Notes: a model not told the origin generated them from the letters alone. A DNA stretch of 64,000 bases from an uncultured Dehalococcoidia bacterium (GCA_951812535.1 CATOSK010000009.1:104436-168435), one strand, 5' to 3'. Shown: positions 35,677 through 45,085, counted from the stretch's first letter. Program-made: numbers and translations.

Positions 35677-36936
35677 CTAATAGAGGACTTGCGCTGCTTC
35701 CAGCCTGGCGATCTCCGGGTCATCCAACCCCAGCAGCCCGCCGAACACGTCCCGGTTGTGCTCCCCCAGCAACGGCGCGTGACGCCGTATGGCCGGGGGG
35801 GTCTTGTCCATCTTCCACATCAGGTTGAATATCGGCTCCATGCCCAGCGCCGGATGCTCAATCTCCTGGTAAAGACCCCGCTCCCGGTTGTGCCGGTCTT
35901 CCAGCCGCTCCCTGGCATCCATCACCGGCATCGCGGCGACGCCGCGGGACTGGAGCAGCTCGGTTATCGCCCAGGCGTCCCTTTCCCGCGTCCATTCGGA
36001 CAGCTTCCCGTCCAACTCCCGCCGGTGACGCTGCCGCTGGAACCGGCTAGTAAACCGCTCCTCGCCGGCCCACTCGGGATGACCCAGCGCCGCCACCAGC
36101 CCGTCCCACTCGAGGTCGTTGGCCACCGCGATAGAGACCCACCGGTCTTCTCCCAGGCAAGGATAATTGCCGTAGGGAGCCATCGTGGGATCGTAGTTTC
36201 CCTTGGTCGCCAAAGCCCGGCCGGTGGCCTCAAATTCCATCAAGCCGACGCCCATGGTCGCCGCCGTCGCCCGCAGCATGGAAACATCCACGTACTGACC
36301 CCGGCCGGTCCGCCGCCGCTGATACAGGGCTGCCACCGCCGCATAGACGGCATGAAGCGCTCCGGTGATGTCGGCATAGGCGTGCTTCAACCCCAGCGGA
36401 CGCTCCCCCTCGTAGCCCAGGGTGCTGTCCAGACCGGACATGGCACCAATGGAGGGGGCATAGGCCCGCAGGTCCCGCAGGGGGCCGGTCTGCCCGTGGG
36501 AAGAGATGGCCACCATAATGATGTCTTCCTTCACGGCCTTGAGCCGCTCGTATCCCAGTCCCAGCCGGTCCATCACCCCCGGCGAAAAGTTCTCCAGGAT
36601 GATGTCGCACCTGGCGGCCAGCCGGAGGGCCAACTCCACCGCCTCCCGGTGGTTGGTGTTCAGGGCGATGCTCAACTTGCCCCGGTTCACGTTGTGGAAC
36701 ATGGGGTGCTGCTCCGGGTCCATCTCAGTCCCGATGATAGGACGCCCCAGCCGCATGTAGTCCATGCGCTGCCGGGTCTCGACCTTGATGACCTCGGCCC
36801 CCATGTCGGCCAGGACCATTCCCGGGATTGCGCCCGCCAGAACCCAGCCAAAGTCCAGAACCCGGTATCCCACAAGCGGCCCCGTTATATCCGGCGTCGT
36901 CAGTACGGATTCGTTTCCTTCGGCGCCCCGGCTCAT
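35677..36936 (-). CDS. CaiB/BaiF CoA-transferase, type A of the first pair
   Basis: A 419-residue class III CoA-transferase. VLDFGWVLAGAIPGMVLADMG, VIKVETRQRMD, NVNRGKLSIALN and GVMDRLGLGYERLK match the type A paralogue at 31569. LKHAYADITGALHAVYAA carries the active-site region. It starts 11 bases after the stop of the type B gene at 36948, mirroring the arrangement of the second pair. The dehydratase follows 22 bases downstream. Confidence 0.9.
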   Translation of the reverse strand: MSRGAEGNESVLTTPDITGPLVGYRVLDFGWVLAGAIPGMVLADMGAEVIKVETRQRMDYMRLGRPIIGTEMDPEQHPMFHNVNRGKLSIALNTNHREAVELALRLAARCDIILENFSPGVMDRLGLGYERLKAVKEDIIMVAISSHGQTGPLRDLRAYAPSIGAMSGLDSTLGYEGERPLGLKHAYADITGALHAVYAAVAALYQRRRTGRGQYVDVSMLRATAATMGVGLMEFEATGRALATKGNYDPTMAPYGNYPCLGEDRWVSIAVANDLEWDGLVAALGHPEWAGEERFTSRFQRQRHRRELDGKLSEWTRERDAWAITELLQSRGVAAMPVMDARERLEDRHNRERGLYQEIEHPALGMEPIFNLMWKMDKTPPAIRRHAPLLGEHNRDVFGGLLGLDDPEIARLEAAQVLY

Positions 36937-36947
36937 CAGTTCCGCAC

Positions 36948-38174
36948 CTAAATGATTCCCGTCTGGTAGAGCGCCACCAGCTGCTCGTGGGTGAAACCCA
37001 ACTCCCCGACGAGGACAGCTTCATTGTGTTGTCCCAACTTGGGCGCCGGAGCCGCCTCGCCGGATGACGCATCCGCCAGGGCATAGGGCATCCCAGGAAA
37101 ACCCACCGGGTCGGTATCGTCCCGAGAGACTTCGACGAACCAGCTGGAGAGGCCCGGGTCCTGCCGCACCTCGTCAAATCCCCGCACCGGGCCCAGGGGA
37201 ATGCGATGCTCCATCGCCATTTCCAGCAGCTCGGCCTTGGTGTGCTCCATCAGCCACGCTTCCATGTAGCCGTCGATTTCATCCGCGTGCTCGTTGTTCA
37301 TTACCGTGCGGTTCCGGAACCGGGGATCGGCGGCCCAATCCGGGTTGCCCATTCGCTCCAGCAGCGTCCGCCACTGCCTCGTTTCCGGCGAGCCCACGAA
37401 AATGTAGCCATCCTTGCACGGCAGGATGCAGTTGGGATACGGGAAGTCCAGGGCGTGGTGGCCGGTCCGGCGGGTGTGACGCCAGTCGTAGACCGCCATC
37501 AGGGCTTCCGGCCCGTTGTAGACGCCGGACATCGTCTCCACTTCGGCGATATCCAGGTGCTGCCCTCCCACGGCGGTTCCATTGGAAGCGACTGTTTCCC
37601 TGGCAAGGAGGGCCATGACGATGGACGAAGCCGCCGCCATCCCGGCGAAGTAGCCCACCTGGGGAGTGCCGAAGGTCAATGGAGGCCGTCCCGCCTCCCC
37701 CAAGCCCTGGCAGATTCCTCCGGCCGCCGCCAGGTTGATGTCATACGCCTTGTAGCCCCGGTAAGGCCCGGTCAGCCCGAAGGGAGTAATGGACGCCATG
37801 ACCAGACCGGGATTATCGCGGCTCAATTCCTGGTAGCACAGCCCGACCCGGTCCATTTCTTCGGGGTGCAGGTTGTGTACGACTACATCGGACCGGGCGG
37901 ACAGGTCCAGCAGGACTCCCATGCCCGTGGGAGTCGCCAGGTCCAGGGTCAACCCGCGCTTGCCAGCGTTCAGGTAGAGGAAGAGGCCGCTGCGTTCCCG
38001 GTGAGGGTCGTCATTCAGGAAGGGGCCGTAGCTGCGGGAAGAGTCCCCGGTAACCGGCGGTTCCACCTTGGTGACCGCCGCGCCCATGTCGGCCAGCAGT
38101 TTCCCGCAGTAGGGGGCTGAGATGAACCCCCCAAGTTCGACGACCTTGATTCCTTCCAGCAGACCGTAAGCCAT
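36948..38174 (-). CDS. CaiB/BaiF CoA-transferase, type B of the first pair
   Basis: A 408-residue class III CoA-transferase and the first gene of the minus-strand cluster. VVELGGFISAPYCGKLLADMG, VTGDSSRSYGPFLND and SGLFLYLNAGKRGLTLDL match the type B paralogue at 32787. TPQVGYFAGMAAASSIVMALLAR lies in the middle domain. No strong ribosome site is seen before ATG 38174. The tRNA genes upstream read the same way, so the cluster could receive read-through transcription. Confidence 0.9.
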   Translation of the reverse strand: MAYGLLEGIKVVELGGFISAPYCGKLLADMGAAVTKVEPPVTGDSSRSYGPFLNDDPHRERSGLFLYLNAGKRGLTLDLATPTGMGVLLDLSARSDVVVHNLHPEEMDRVGLCYQELSRDNPGLVMASITPFGLTGPYRGYKAYDINLAAAGGICQGLGEAGRPPLTFGTPQVGYFAGMAAASSIVMALLARETVASNGTAVGGQHLDIAEVETMSGVYNGPEALMAVYDWRHTRRTGHHALDFPYPNCILPCKDGYIFVGSPETRQWRTLLERMGNPDWAADPRFRNRTVMNNEHADEIDGYMEAWLMEHTKAELLEMAMEHRIPLGPVRGFDEVRQDPGLSSWFVEVSRDDTDPVGFPGMPYALADASSGEAAPAPKLGQHNEAVLVGELGFTHEQLVALYQTGII

Positions 38175-38328
38175 GGTTCAGCTAACGACCAGACCTCTCC
38201 ATCGAAGGACGGTTCCACAATTCCAGCCCAGCCCACGCACCGGCTAGAGTTTAACACACGGGCGGCGCAGCTAACCCCGGGGTCGAGACCAGCGGTCCGG
38301 GCAGGGAAAACAGGAGGGGAAAGAAGTG

Positions 38329-38404
38329 TGGTACCCCTGGAGGGAATCGAACCCCCGACGCGCGACTTAGGACGCCGCCGCTCTATCCTCTGAGCTACAG
38401 GGGC
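38329..38404 (-). tRNA. tRNA-Arg (CCT)
   Basis: A 76-base cloverleaf with encoded CCA. Acceptor GCCCCTG pairs with CAGGGGT, the D arm is GCTC...GAGC, the anticodon loop is GTCCTAA (anticodon CCT), and the T loop is TTCGATT. It decodes AGG. Confidence 0.95.
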
Positions 38405-38411
38405 ACAATGA

Positions 38412-38488
38412 TGGTGGGCCTGGATGGACTCGAACCAACGACCTCAGTCTTATCAGGACTGCGCTCTAACCGCCTGAGCTACAGGCCC
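38412..38488 (-). tRNA. tRNA-Ile (GAT)
   Basis: A 77-base cloverleaf with encoded CCA. Acceptor GGGCCTG pairs with CAGGCCC, and the anticodon loop is CTGATAA (anticodon GAT). The T arm GTTGGTTCGAGTCC is standard. tRNA-Arg lies eight bases downstream, so they form one unit. Confidence 0.95.
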
Positions 38489-38508
38489 ACTTGAGATAAG
38501 AGATTGAA

Positions 38509-38537
38509 ATTATAGCAACAGCGAGCGACCGCCGCAA
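38509..38537 (-). promoter_or_regulatory. Promoter of the tRNA-Ile/tRNA-Arg unit
   Basis: On the minus strand TTGCGG (38537-38532) is followed after exactly 17 bases by TATAAT (38514-38509), preceded by TGC, an extended -10. The tRNA-Ile 5' end is 20 bases downstream. Confidence 0.75.
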
Positions 38538-38786
38538 CAACCGCGGGACGATTGCAATGGCCTCGTCTGAAATGTGATTCGGATGCTTTTGGGATTTCGG
38601 CGGTGGTGTCCCCACCCTCTCCCCCTTTAATCCGGTGAATCCCGATTCAGACAAAATTGAGGGAGAACCGAAAGGACCGTCGGTCGCGCGTTGCGCGGCA
38701 TACCGGCGTGGGGGATAATCCCCGCACGATTACTGGTCTCGGACCGAGGCCAGGATTCCGCAGATTCTTGCGCTAAGGAGGGAGTT

Positions 38787-39734
38787 ATGCCGGCTGCAAT
38801 TCCCACGGAGGAAGAAGTCCTGGGTTATTTCTCCAAGTTGTCCAACTGGGGACGGTGGGGTGAAGACGACGAGTTGGGGACTCCGAACTTGATAACGCCG
38901 GAAAAAACGAAACGGTCGATGGGACTGGTCCAGGAGGGAGTCACTGTATCCCTGGCCCGGGACATTATGTGGGACGCGACGGCCGACGTGCCCAATCCGC
39001 CGGTGCACTTCATGGTCGAGAGCGGCGAGGGTTGGGCCAGCGGTGACAAGGTGAGCGGGCGTCCGAACGCCGCCGCCACGGACTACATCGGGATGATTTT
39101 CCACGGGTACGCGGTGACCCACGTGGACAGCCTGGCCCATTTCTTCTGGGAGGGCAAGACCTACAATGGAAAGCCGGCCCACATGGTTTCGACGAACCTG
39201 GGGGCCACGGTTTGCTCCGTCACGGCGGCCAGGAAGGGTTTCATCAGCCGGGGAGTGCTGGTGGACGTGCCGATGATTCGCGGGGTTGACTGGCTGGAGC
39301 GGGGCGAAGGCGTGATGCCGGAAGATATCCTGGCCGCGGAGGAACGGTGCGGGTTCAAGATCGAGGAAGGGGACATCCTGCTGATCCGCACCGGACAACT
39401 GCACCGGCGGGGAGTGGAAGGCCCGGTAGACCGGTCCGCCGGTTCCACGGCCTGCCAGGCGGCCTGCCTGCCGCTGTTCCACGAGCGGGGAATCGCGGTG
39501 ATGGGTTCGGACACCGGGAACGACGTCAGCCCGGCCCAATACCAGCGGGTGATGCAGCCGATCCACCAGGTTGGCATTACAGCAATGGGCCTGTGGATCC
39601 TGGACAATGCCAACCTCGAGGACGTGGCGGAAGCGTGCAGGGAACGGAACCGGTGGGAGTTCTTCGTTTCCATCGGGCCCTTGAGGATGCACAACACGAC
39701 GGGTTCTCCGGTGAACCCGATTGCGGTCTTCTGA
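38787..39734 (+). CDS. Cyclase-family (kynurenine formamidase-like) hydrolase
   Basis: A 315-residue member of the cyclase family, metal-dependent amide or ester hydrolases. The signature is HGYAVTHVDSLAHFFW (H106, H112, D114, H118). SRGVLVDVPM and EGDILLIRTGQ are further family segments, with MGSDTGNDV near the C-terminus. The length exceeds bacterial KynB (about 210), fitting the longer cyclase subgroup. ATG 38787 follows AAGGAGGG; upstream in-frame codons lack a site. A strong terminator follows. Confidence 0.87.
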   Translation: MPAAIPTEEEVLGYFSKLSNWGRWGEDDELGTPNLITPEKTKRSMGLVQEGVTVSLARDIMWDATADVPNPPVHFMVESGEGWASGDKVSGRPNAAATDYIGMIFHGYAVTHVDSLAHFFWEGKTYNGKPAHMVSTNLGATVCSVTAARKGFISRGVLVDVPMIRGVDWLERGEGVMPEDILAAEERCGFKIEEGDILLIRTGQLHRRGVEGPVDRSAGSTACQAACLPLFHERGIAVMGSDTGNDVSPAQYQRVMQPIHQVGITAMGLWILDNANLEDVAEACRERNRWEFFVSIGPLRMHNTTGSPVNPIAVF

Positions 39735-39772
39735 CCCGCTAACTCCGCCAGGGAGAAGGCAGTCCCTTGAAG

Positions 39773-39800
39773 AAACCCGGCGGCGCCGACCGCCGGGTTT
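39773..39800. terminator. Bidirectional intrinsic terminator
   Basis: A perfect 11-pair stem (AAACCCGGCGG at 39773-39783 with CCGCCGGGTTT at 39790-39800) between the convergent cyclase and disulfide-oxidoreductase genes. The A and T ends of the stem serve as tails in both directions. Confidence 0.88.
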
Positions 39801-39824
39801 AACTTTGGGCATGCCGGCGGAGGT

Positions 39825-41240
39825 TCATGTAAGCCAGGGGGGAACCTTCCGCAGAATTTTTCCTGCCGTTCCGGAGAGGAAGCTATCGAGGGTTGCGGAA
39901 AGGGCTGCCTGTTGATTGCCCAGGGAGTAGGTGGGGTAGACATGGATTGAGCCCGCCAGGGAGGCCAGCTTGATGCCTTGATCGATAGCCAGGATCCATT
40001 CGTGGATGGCCTCGGCTGCGTTCCGCCCGACGATGGTCGCGCCGAGGATCGTCCCGTTGGGCCGGTGAACCACTTTGATGAATCCCTCCGGTTCGCCGTC
40101 GGTCACGGCTTTGTCCACCTTGTCCAGCGGCCACTTTGTCACTGCGGCCTTTCCCCGGTGCCGGGTCTCGGCCTCGGACAGGGTGAAGCCGGCGTGGGCG
40201 ATTTCGGGATCGGTGAAGGCGGCCCAGGGTACCGTTGGGGACAAACCCCGGGAGGAACCGGGAAGGAGGGCGTTGCGGGCGGCGACGAATCCCTGGAATC
40301 CGGCGTAGTGGGTGAACTGGGGTCCGCCGGTACAGTCTCCAGCAGCATAGATGTGACGGCGGCTGGTCCGGAGGCAGCGGTCCACAGGTATGCCGGAGGG
40401 GGTGGAGGATACGCCGGCGTTTTCAAGGTGCAATCCCCCCAGGTTCGGGCGGCGTCCGGTGGTGACGAGGAGGGTGTCCGCGCTTATGGAGGATGACTCA
40501 GTTTGGAGTTGGACCCTTCCTTCCGTGCTGGACACTGAATCAACCGAAGCGTTCAGTTGGAAATCCACTCCGTCGGCAGACAGGGATTCCCGGACCAACT
40601 GGGAGGCTTCAGGGTCGACCAGGGGCAGGATCCGGGGCGCCGCTTCAATTACAGTTACGTGGGCGCCGAGGCGGGCGAAGGCCTGGGCCAGCTCGCACCC
40701 GATGGGACCAGCGCCGATGACAGCGAGCCTTTCGGGAAGGGCCTGTAGGTCCCAAACGGTCTCGTAAGTCAGGTAGTCAACCGACTCCAGCCCGGGGATG
40801 GGCGGAATGGCGGGACGGGCGCCGGCCGCGATGAGGAGGCGGCGGGCGGTCAGTTCCTTTCCGTCGATCGCGACGGAATGGGATCCGGTGAAGGATGCTT
40901 CACCGAGGTGGACGTCGATGCCCCGGTCGCGGAGGGCTTCCGGCGACTCGGGCTGGTAGACCTTGGCAATGACGGACCGCACATGGTTCATCACGGCTGC
41001 CAGGTCCACCTGCGGACTGGCAGGCATGAGTCCGAACCGCTCGGCGTGGCGCATGTCGTGGGCGACGGAGGCGGTGTTGAGGATGGTCTTGCTGGGGATG
41101 CAGCCAGTCCAGGTGCAATCGCCGCCTACTCGGTGGCGCTCGACCAAGGTCACCTTCCGGTCCAGGCGGGCGGCGAAGTCCGCGGCGGTGAGGCCGGCGG
41201 AACCACCGCCGATGATGAGCAAATCGTAGTCGGGGTTCAT
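39825..41240 (-). CDS. Pyridine nucleotide-disulfide oxidoreductase (MerA/Lpd-like)
   Basis: A 471-residue flavoprotein. LLIIGGGSAGLTAADFAARL binds FAD, and the redox pair is C42/C47 in GGDCTWTGCIPSKT. LAVIGAGPIGCELAQAF is the NAD(P) site, and HIYAAGDCTGG the second FAD contact. The C-terminal interface has HVYPTYS where lipoamide dehydrogenases show HxHPTxSE, so the usual His-Glu pair is changed. This and the missing lipoyl-enzyme neighbours argue for a mercuric-reductase-like or general disulfide reductase role. Minus-strand gene whose codons are C-ending, as the plus strand here is G-rich. Confidence 0.88.
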   Translation of the reverse strand: MNPDYDLLIIGGGSAGLTAADFAARLDRKVTLVERHRVGGDCTWTGCIPSKTILNTASVAHDMRHAERFGLMPASPQVDLAAVMNHVRSVIAKVYQPESPEALRDRGIDVHLGEASFTGSHSVAIDGKELTARRLLIAAGARPAIPPIPGLESVDYLTYETVWDLQALPERLAVIGAGPIGCELAQAFARLGAHVTVIEAAPRILPLVDPEASQLVRESLSADGVDFQLNASVDSVSSTEGRVQLQTESSSISADTLLVTTGRRPNLGGLHLENAGVSSTPSGIPVDRCLRTSRRHIYAAGDCTGGPQFTHYAGFQGFVAARNALLPGSSRGLSPTVPWAAFTDPEIAHAGFTLSEAETRHRGKAAVTKWPLDKVDKAVTDGEPEGFIKVVHRPNGTILGATIVGRNAAEAIHEWILAIDQGIKLASLAGSIHVYPTYSLGNQQAALSATLDSFLSGTAGKILRKVPPWLT

Positions 41241-41294
41241 CCCTGAGAACGGGAGTCTTCAAGGATGGGCAGCCGTAAAAACCGTCCCGCCGGG

Positions 41295-42656
41295 TCAGGC
41301 ATAGTCCGGCGGCCAGAGGTTGACGTCGAGGGCGGTTTCGCACCAGCGGGCCACTCCCAGCAAAGGCCCTTCCTGGAGCGGAAGCCCGGCCAGCTGGACC
41401 CCAAGGGGCAGGCCGTCGGCGCTGAGGCCGGAGGGAATAGAGACGGAGGGCAGGCCGGAACTGGTCCAGGGGACCTGGAACACGGCGTCCCCGGTGGTGT
41501 TGAGGTCGCGGGGGGCCGGTGCCGGAGCAGATGGGAGCAAGGCGGCGTCCACCGAGGAGAGGGCCGTGATCATATCATGCTGAAACTCGCGCCGGAGACG
41601 CTGGGCCTGGAGGTAGCTGACGGCGGGGACCAGCATTCCCATTTCGATGCTGTTGCGGATGCGGGGGCCATACTCTTCGGCCCGGGTGCGGAAATGTTCC
41701 TCGTGGACGGCGGCGGCTTCGACGGAGCTGACGATGCGCTGGCAGGCGTGGGCGGAGGCGAAGCTGGCCGGCAAAGGAATCTCCTCGACGGTGGCGCCGG
41801 CGGCGGCCAATCGCTCGGCGACCGAGTCGGTGTGATTGCGGACCTCCTCGGAGGAACGGTCATAGAAGAAACCACGGAGGACGCCGAGGCGGGGCGGACG
41901 GTCCAAGGCATCCATCTGGGCGAGGTAGTTGGGGACGGGAGCGGCGGCGGAACCGCCGTCGCGGGGGTCGTGCCCGGCCATGGCCTGGAGCATCAGGGCG
42001 GCGTCGGTGACGCTGCGGACGAGGATTCCCACAGTGTCGAGGGACCAACTGAGGGCGACGACACCGTGGCGGCTGATCCGCCCATAGGTGGGCTTGAGGC
42101 CAACGATGCCGTTGTAGGCGGCGGGCCGGCAGGTGGAACCGCCTGTCTGGGAGCCGAGGGCGGCGGCGACCATCCCGGTGGAAACGGCGACGGAAGATCC
42201 GCTGCTGGAGCCGCCCGGGGTGTGGGCCAGGTTCCAGGCGTTGCGGCTGGGCGAGGGGTCGCTGGAAGCGAACTCCGTGGTGACAGCTTTACCCAGCACG
42301 ATGGCACCGGCTTCCTTGAGCTTCGCAACACAGGCGGCATCGTGGTCCGGCACGAAGTCGGCCAGGATGCGGGAGCAGGCAGAGGTGAGCATCCCCTCGG
42401 TGTAGAAGATGTCCTTGAGGCCGACGGGGATGCCGTGGAGGGGGCCGCGGACCTGCTCCCGGGTGATCTCATCCTCACGCTGCCGGGCATCGGTGAGGAC
42501 CTGTTCCCGGTCGATGGTCACCCATGCATGGAGGGTGGACTCGAGGGCGTCGATCCGGTCGAGAAGGGCCTGGGCGAGGGAGACCGGGGAAAGGGACCCC
42601 TCACGGACTTCCCGAGCAGCGTCGGCGACGCCGAGTTGGTATGGGGCTGAAGTCAT
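41295..42656 (-). CDS. Amidase-signature hydrolase
   Basis: A 453-residue amidase-signature enzyme. The Ser-cisSer-Lys triad is visible: K81 in GIPVGLKDIFYTEG, cis-Ser in TPGGSSSGSS (about 150-152), and nucleophile S174 in SQTGGSTCRPAAYNG. GatA-like enzymes share this, but no gatB is near, and a short AtzG-like gene lies just upstream, so a free-standing amide or carbamate hydrolase is likelier. The start overlaps the partner's stop by one base (TGATG). Confidence 0.88.
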   Translation of the reverse strand: MTSAPYQLGVADAAREVREGSLSPVSLAQALLDRIDALESTLHAWVTIDREQVLTDARQREDEITREQVRGPLHGIPVGLKDIFYTEGMLTSACSRILADFVPDHDAACVAKLKEAGAIVLGKAVTTEFASSDPSPSRNAWNLAHTPGGSSSGSSVAVSTGMVAAALGSQTGGSTCRPAAYNGIVGLKPTYGRISRHGVVALSWSLDTVGILVRSVTDAALMLQAMAGHDPRDGGSAAAPVPNYLAQMDALDRPPRLGVLRGFFYDRSSEEVRNHTDSVAERLAAAGATVEEIPLPASFASAHACQRIVSSVEAAAVHEEHFRTRAEEYGPRIRNSIEMGMLVPAVSYLQAQRLRREFQHDMITALSSVDAALLPSAPAPAPRDLNTTGDAVFQVPWTSSGLPSVSIPSGLSADGLPLGVQLAGLPLQEGPLLGVARWCETALDVNLWPPDYA

Positions 42657-42871
42657 CAGGGGGCCTCCTCGTTGCGAATAGCCGCGGGGTAGCAGGCGGG
42701 CTCCACGTAGCCATCGGGAAATTCGCGGGCGATTTCGTGGAGCAACCGGGAAGTCGTGGAGATGGAGTCCTGAAGCTCGGCAGCGCGGGCCTCACCCCAG
42801 AGGGAGACAGCGCGGGCGGTCAATCCCTGGGCGATGGCTTCCGGGGAGGAATAGGACGTCGGGTCCGGCAT
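42656..42871 (-). CDS. Small AtzG/GatC-like amidase partner
   Basis: A helical protein of about 71 residues. LLHEIAREFPDGYVEPACYP resembles the helical DUF4089/AtzG-type subunit that binds amidase-signature enzymes. ATG 42871 is preferred to ATG 42877 because GGAGG sits seven bases before it. The one-base stop/start overlap with the amidase suggests the two products assemble together. Confidence 0.65.
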   Translation of the reverse strand: MPDPTSYSSPEAIAQGLTARAVSLWGEARAAELQDSISTTSRLLHEIAREFPDGYVEPACYPAAIRNEEAP

Positions 42872-43104
42872 GGGCATACCTCCGGTTGGAGTCTGGCCGG
42901 TTGGGAAGGGTTACAGGCTCGGGAGAATCGGGCTAAGGAAGAATTCCGTCCCACTTCAGATGGTCGAAGGATCATGGGGGAGGACAGAACCATCCGGGAG
43001 CTTGGGAACCAATGTAAATGTAATTGTAATCAGGTTGGACAACCGTTGGAAAGTGGCAGGTGGCATCACTGCCGGACGTTTGAATAGGCAGTCCTCACCG
43101 GGGT

Positions 43105-43113
43105 TGCTATAAT
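43105..43113 (+). promoter_or_regulatory. Extended -10 promoter element for the SMP-30 gene
   Basis: TGCTATAAT lies 33 bases before ATG 43147. Three TGTAA motifs spaced six to seven bases (43012-43030) lie about 80 bases upstream and might be an operator, though that is only a suggestion. Confidence 0.6.
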
Positions 43114-43146
43114 CCCGGCAATTCCAAGGGATAGAAGGAGGTTGTC

Positions 43147-44043
43147 ATGGCGGACTTGTCCGAGATCATGGAAACGATGGAACCCACGGTTCTGGCCTCC
43201 GGTTACGGCAGGACGGAAGGCCCGCTGTGGCATCCGGGGGGTTACGCGACCTTCGTCGACCTGGAAAACAGCCGGCTGATGCGGTGGGACACCAACGGGG
43301 AGGTGTCGGTGGTGCGGGAAGGCACCGGCGAAGGGAACGGCTGCACTTTTGACCGCAACGGCAACCTGGTCATGTGCGAGGGGGCCGACCACCGGCGGGT
43401 TACCCGGACGGACGCCGGCGGAAACGTGACGGTGGTGGCGGAACGGTGGGACGGCAAGCGTTTCCACAAACCCAACGACGTCATCTGCCGCTCGGACGGC
43501 ACGCTGTACTTCACCGACCCCGGGCTGAGGTTGCCGGCGGAACTAAGGGAGATGGACTTTGCGGGGGTTTTCCGGGTGGACCCGCAGGGGAACGTTCACC
43601 TGGCGACGGATCAGTGCGTCTATCCCAACGGGCTGGCCCTTTCGCCGGACGAATCGGTGCTTTACGTCGCCATCAGCCGGGCCGAGGAAGCGGACCTGGG
43701 GCGGGAGGAGCGGGGCGAGTTCTGTCCCAACCGGCGGATCGAAGCCTTCGACGTGGCGGCGGACGGAACGCTGAGCAACCAGCGGGTGTTCTGCGACATG
43801 GCCTCTGCGGACCCGGGAGTGCCTGACGGGATGAAGGTGGACACGGAGGGACGGGTGTTCTGCGTTGGGTCGGGAGGATTCTGGGTCATCGAACCTTCGG
43901 GAGAGGTGGCCGGCGTGGTGCGGACCAGCGAGGTAACGCGCAACCTGGCCTTCGGCGGTGAGGACAACCGGACGCTGTTCATGACTCCTGGGGACTCGCT
44001 GTGGAGCATGAGGGTGAAGACGCCGGGGATTGGGGCGTTCTGA
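43147..44043 (+). CDS. SMP-30/gluconolactonase family protein
   Basis: A 298-residue six-bladed beta-propeller lactonase-type protein. TEGPLWHPGGYATFVD carries the metal-binding Glu, HKPNDVICRSDGTLYFTDPG the Asn and Asp ligands, and VYPNGLALSPDESVLYVA another ligand region. Gluconolactonase or luciferin-regenerating-like hydrolysis of a lactone is plausible; the true substrate is unknown. AAGGAGG precedes the ATG. A second propeller gene follows 124 bases on. Confidence 0.88.
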   Translation: MADLSEIMETMEPTVLASGYGRTEGPLWHPGGYATFVDLENSRLMRWDTNGEVSVVREGTGEGNGCTFDRNGNLVMCEGADHRRVTRTDAGGNVTVVAERWDGKRFHKPNDVICRSDGTLYFTDPGLRLPAELREMDFAGVFRVDPQGNVHLATDQCVYPNGLALSPDESVLYVAISRAEEADLGREERGEFCPNRRIEAFDVAADGTLSNQRVFCDMASADPGVPDGMKVDTEGRVFCVGSGGFWVIEPSGEVAGVVRTSEVTRNLAFGGEDNRTLFMTPGDSLWSMRVKTPGIGAF

Positions 44044-44167
44044 GGGCTTCGGGCCGAATTGACCACCGGAAACGATGCTGACATAATCCCCAAGAGTTCA
44101 CCGGGGTCTGGTTTCCCGCATGCGCTGGAATGACCGGATAGGGGAATTTAACGAGGAGGAAGAAACC

Positions 44168-45085
44168 TTGACGACGACGAATGTAGTGGGCAGTGGCCAG
44201 TATACCTACGAAATGCACACCGATTGGGCGAAGCTGCCGGACGGCTGGAAGATGCCCGCCGCGGCGGTGTACGGAGACTCTCAGGATCGGGTGTATTGCT
44301 TTAATCGGGACCCGGACCATCCGATCATGATCTTCGACAAAGACGGCAACTTTCTGAACTCATGGGGCGGCGGGATGTTCGCCTTTCCCCATGCGATCAT
44401 CATCGACCCGCAGGACTATGTCTGGCTGGTGGAGCGGAACAACGGGCAGATAATGAAGTTCACCCAGGACGGTGAACTGCTGCAGACCATCGGCGAAAAG
44501 GGCTTCCGGTCGGATACCGGCGCGGACAACACCGACTTCGGCTCCAATGGGTGGAGCCTGGTGACCCACGGAGGAGACCCGTTCAACCTTCCGGCGGGCA
44601 TCGCTATCAACGAGGCGGGAGAGATTTTCATCGCCGACGGTTATGCCAATGCCCGGGTGCATAAGTTTGCTTCCGACGGCGCGCTGATCAAGTCCTGGGG
44701 TGGTCCCGGGTCGGGCCCGGGGGAGTTCAACCTTCCCCACGGATGCTGGATTGACCGGAAGGGGCGCCTGTTCATCGCCGACCGGGAGAATGACCGGGTG
44801 CAGGTGTTCGACCAGGAAGGAGAGCATCTGGCCGACTGGCCCAGCAAGCTCATCGGGCCGGCGGTGATCTACGTGGACGAGGACGACATCGTGTACGTGG
44901 CGGAGCACAACGGCGGGCTGGTGAGCATCCTGACCCTGGAAGGGGAGCGGCTGGCCCAGTGGGGCTCGATGACCCATCGTTCGTGTCACGGCATCTGGGT
45001 GGACTCGAACAAGGACCTGTACGTGGTGGAGCCGTACGAGGGCAGCGAAGGGCGGACGGTGGTCAAGTTCGTGCGGCAGGGCTAG
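44168..45085 (+). CDS. NHL-repeat beta-propeller protein (PAL-like)
   Basis: About 305 residues made of NHL repeats: GDSQDRVYCFNRDPDHPIMIFD, PHAIIIDPQDYVWLVE, PAGIAINEAGEIFIADGYAN and PHGCWIDRKGRLFIADREND. The layout matches bacterial proteins related to peptidyl-alpha-hydroxyglycine lyase, but activity is not shown by the sequence. TTG 44168 is taken as start because GAGGAGG lies eight bases upstream; an upstream ATG at 44120 lacks a site. No signal peptide is visible. Codons are strongly G-ending. Confidence 0.82.
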   Translation: MTTTNVVGSGQYTYEMHTDWAKLPDGWKMPAAAVYGDSQDRVYCFNRDPDHPIMIFDKDGNFLNSWGGGMFAFPHAIIIDPQDYVWLVERNNGQIMKFTQDGELLQTIGEKGFRSDTGADNTDFGSNGWSLVTHGGDPFNLPAGIAINEAGEIFIADGYANARVHKFASDGALIKSWGGPGSGPGEFNLPHGCWIDRKGRLFIADRENDRVQVFDQEGEHLADWPSKLIGPAVIYVDEDDIVYVAEHNGGLVSILTLEGERLAQWGSMTHRSCHGIWVDSNKDLYVVEPYEGSEGRTVVKFVRQG

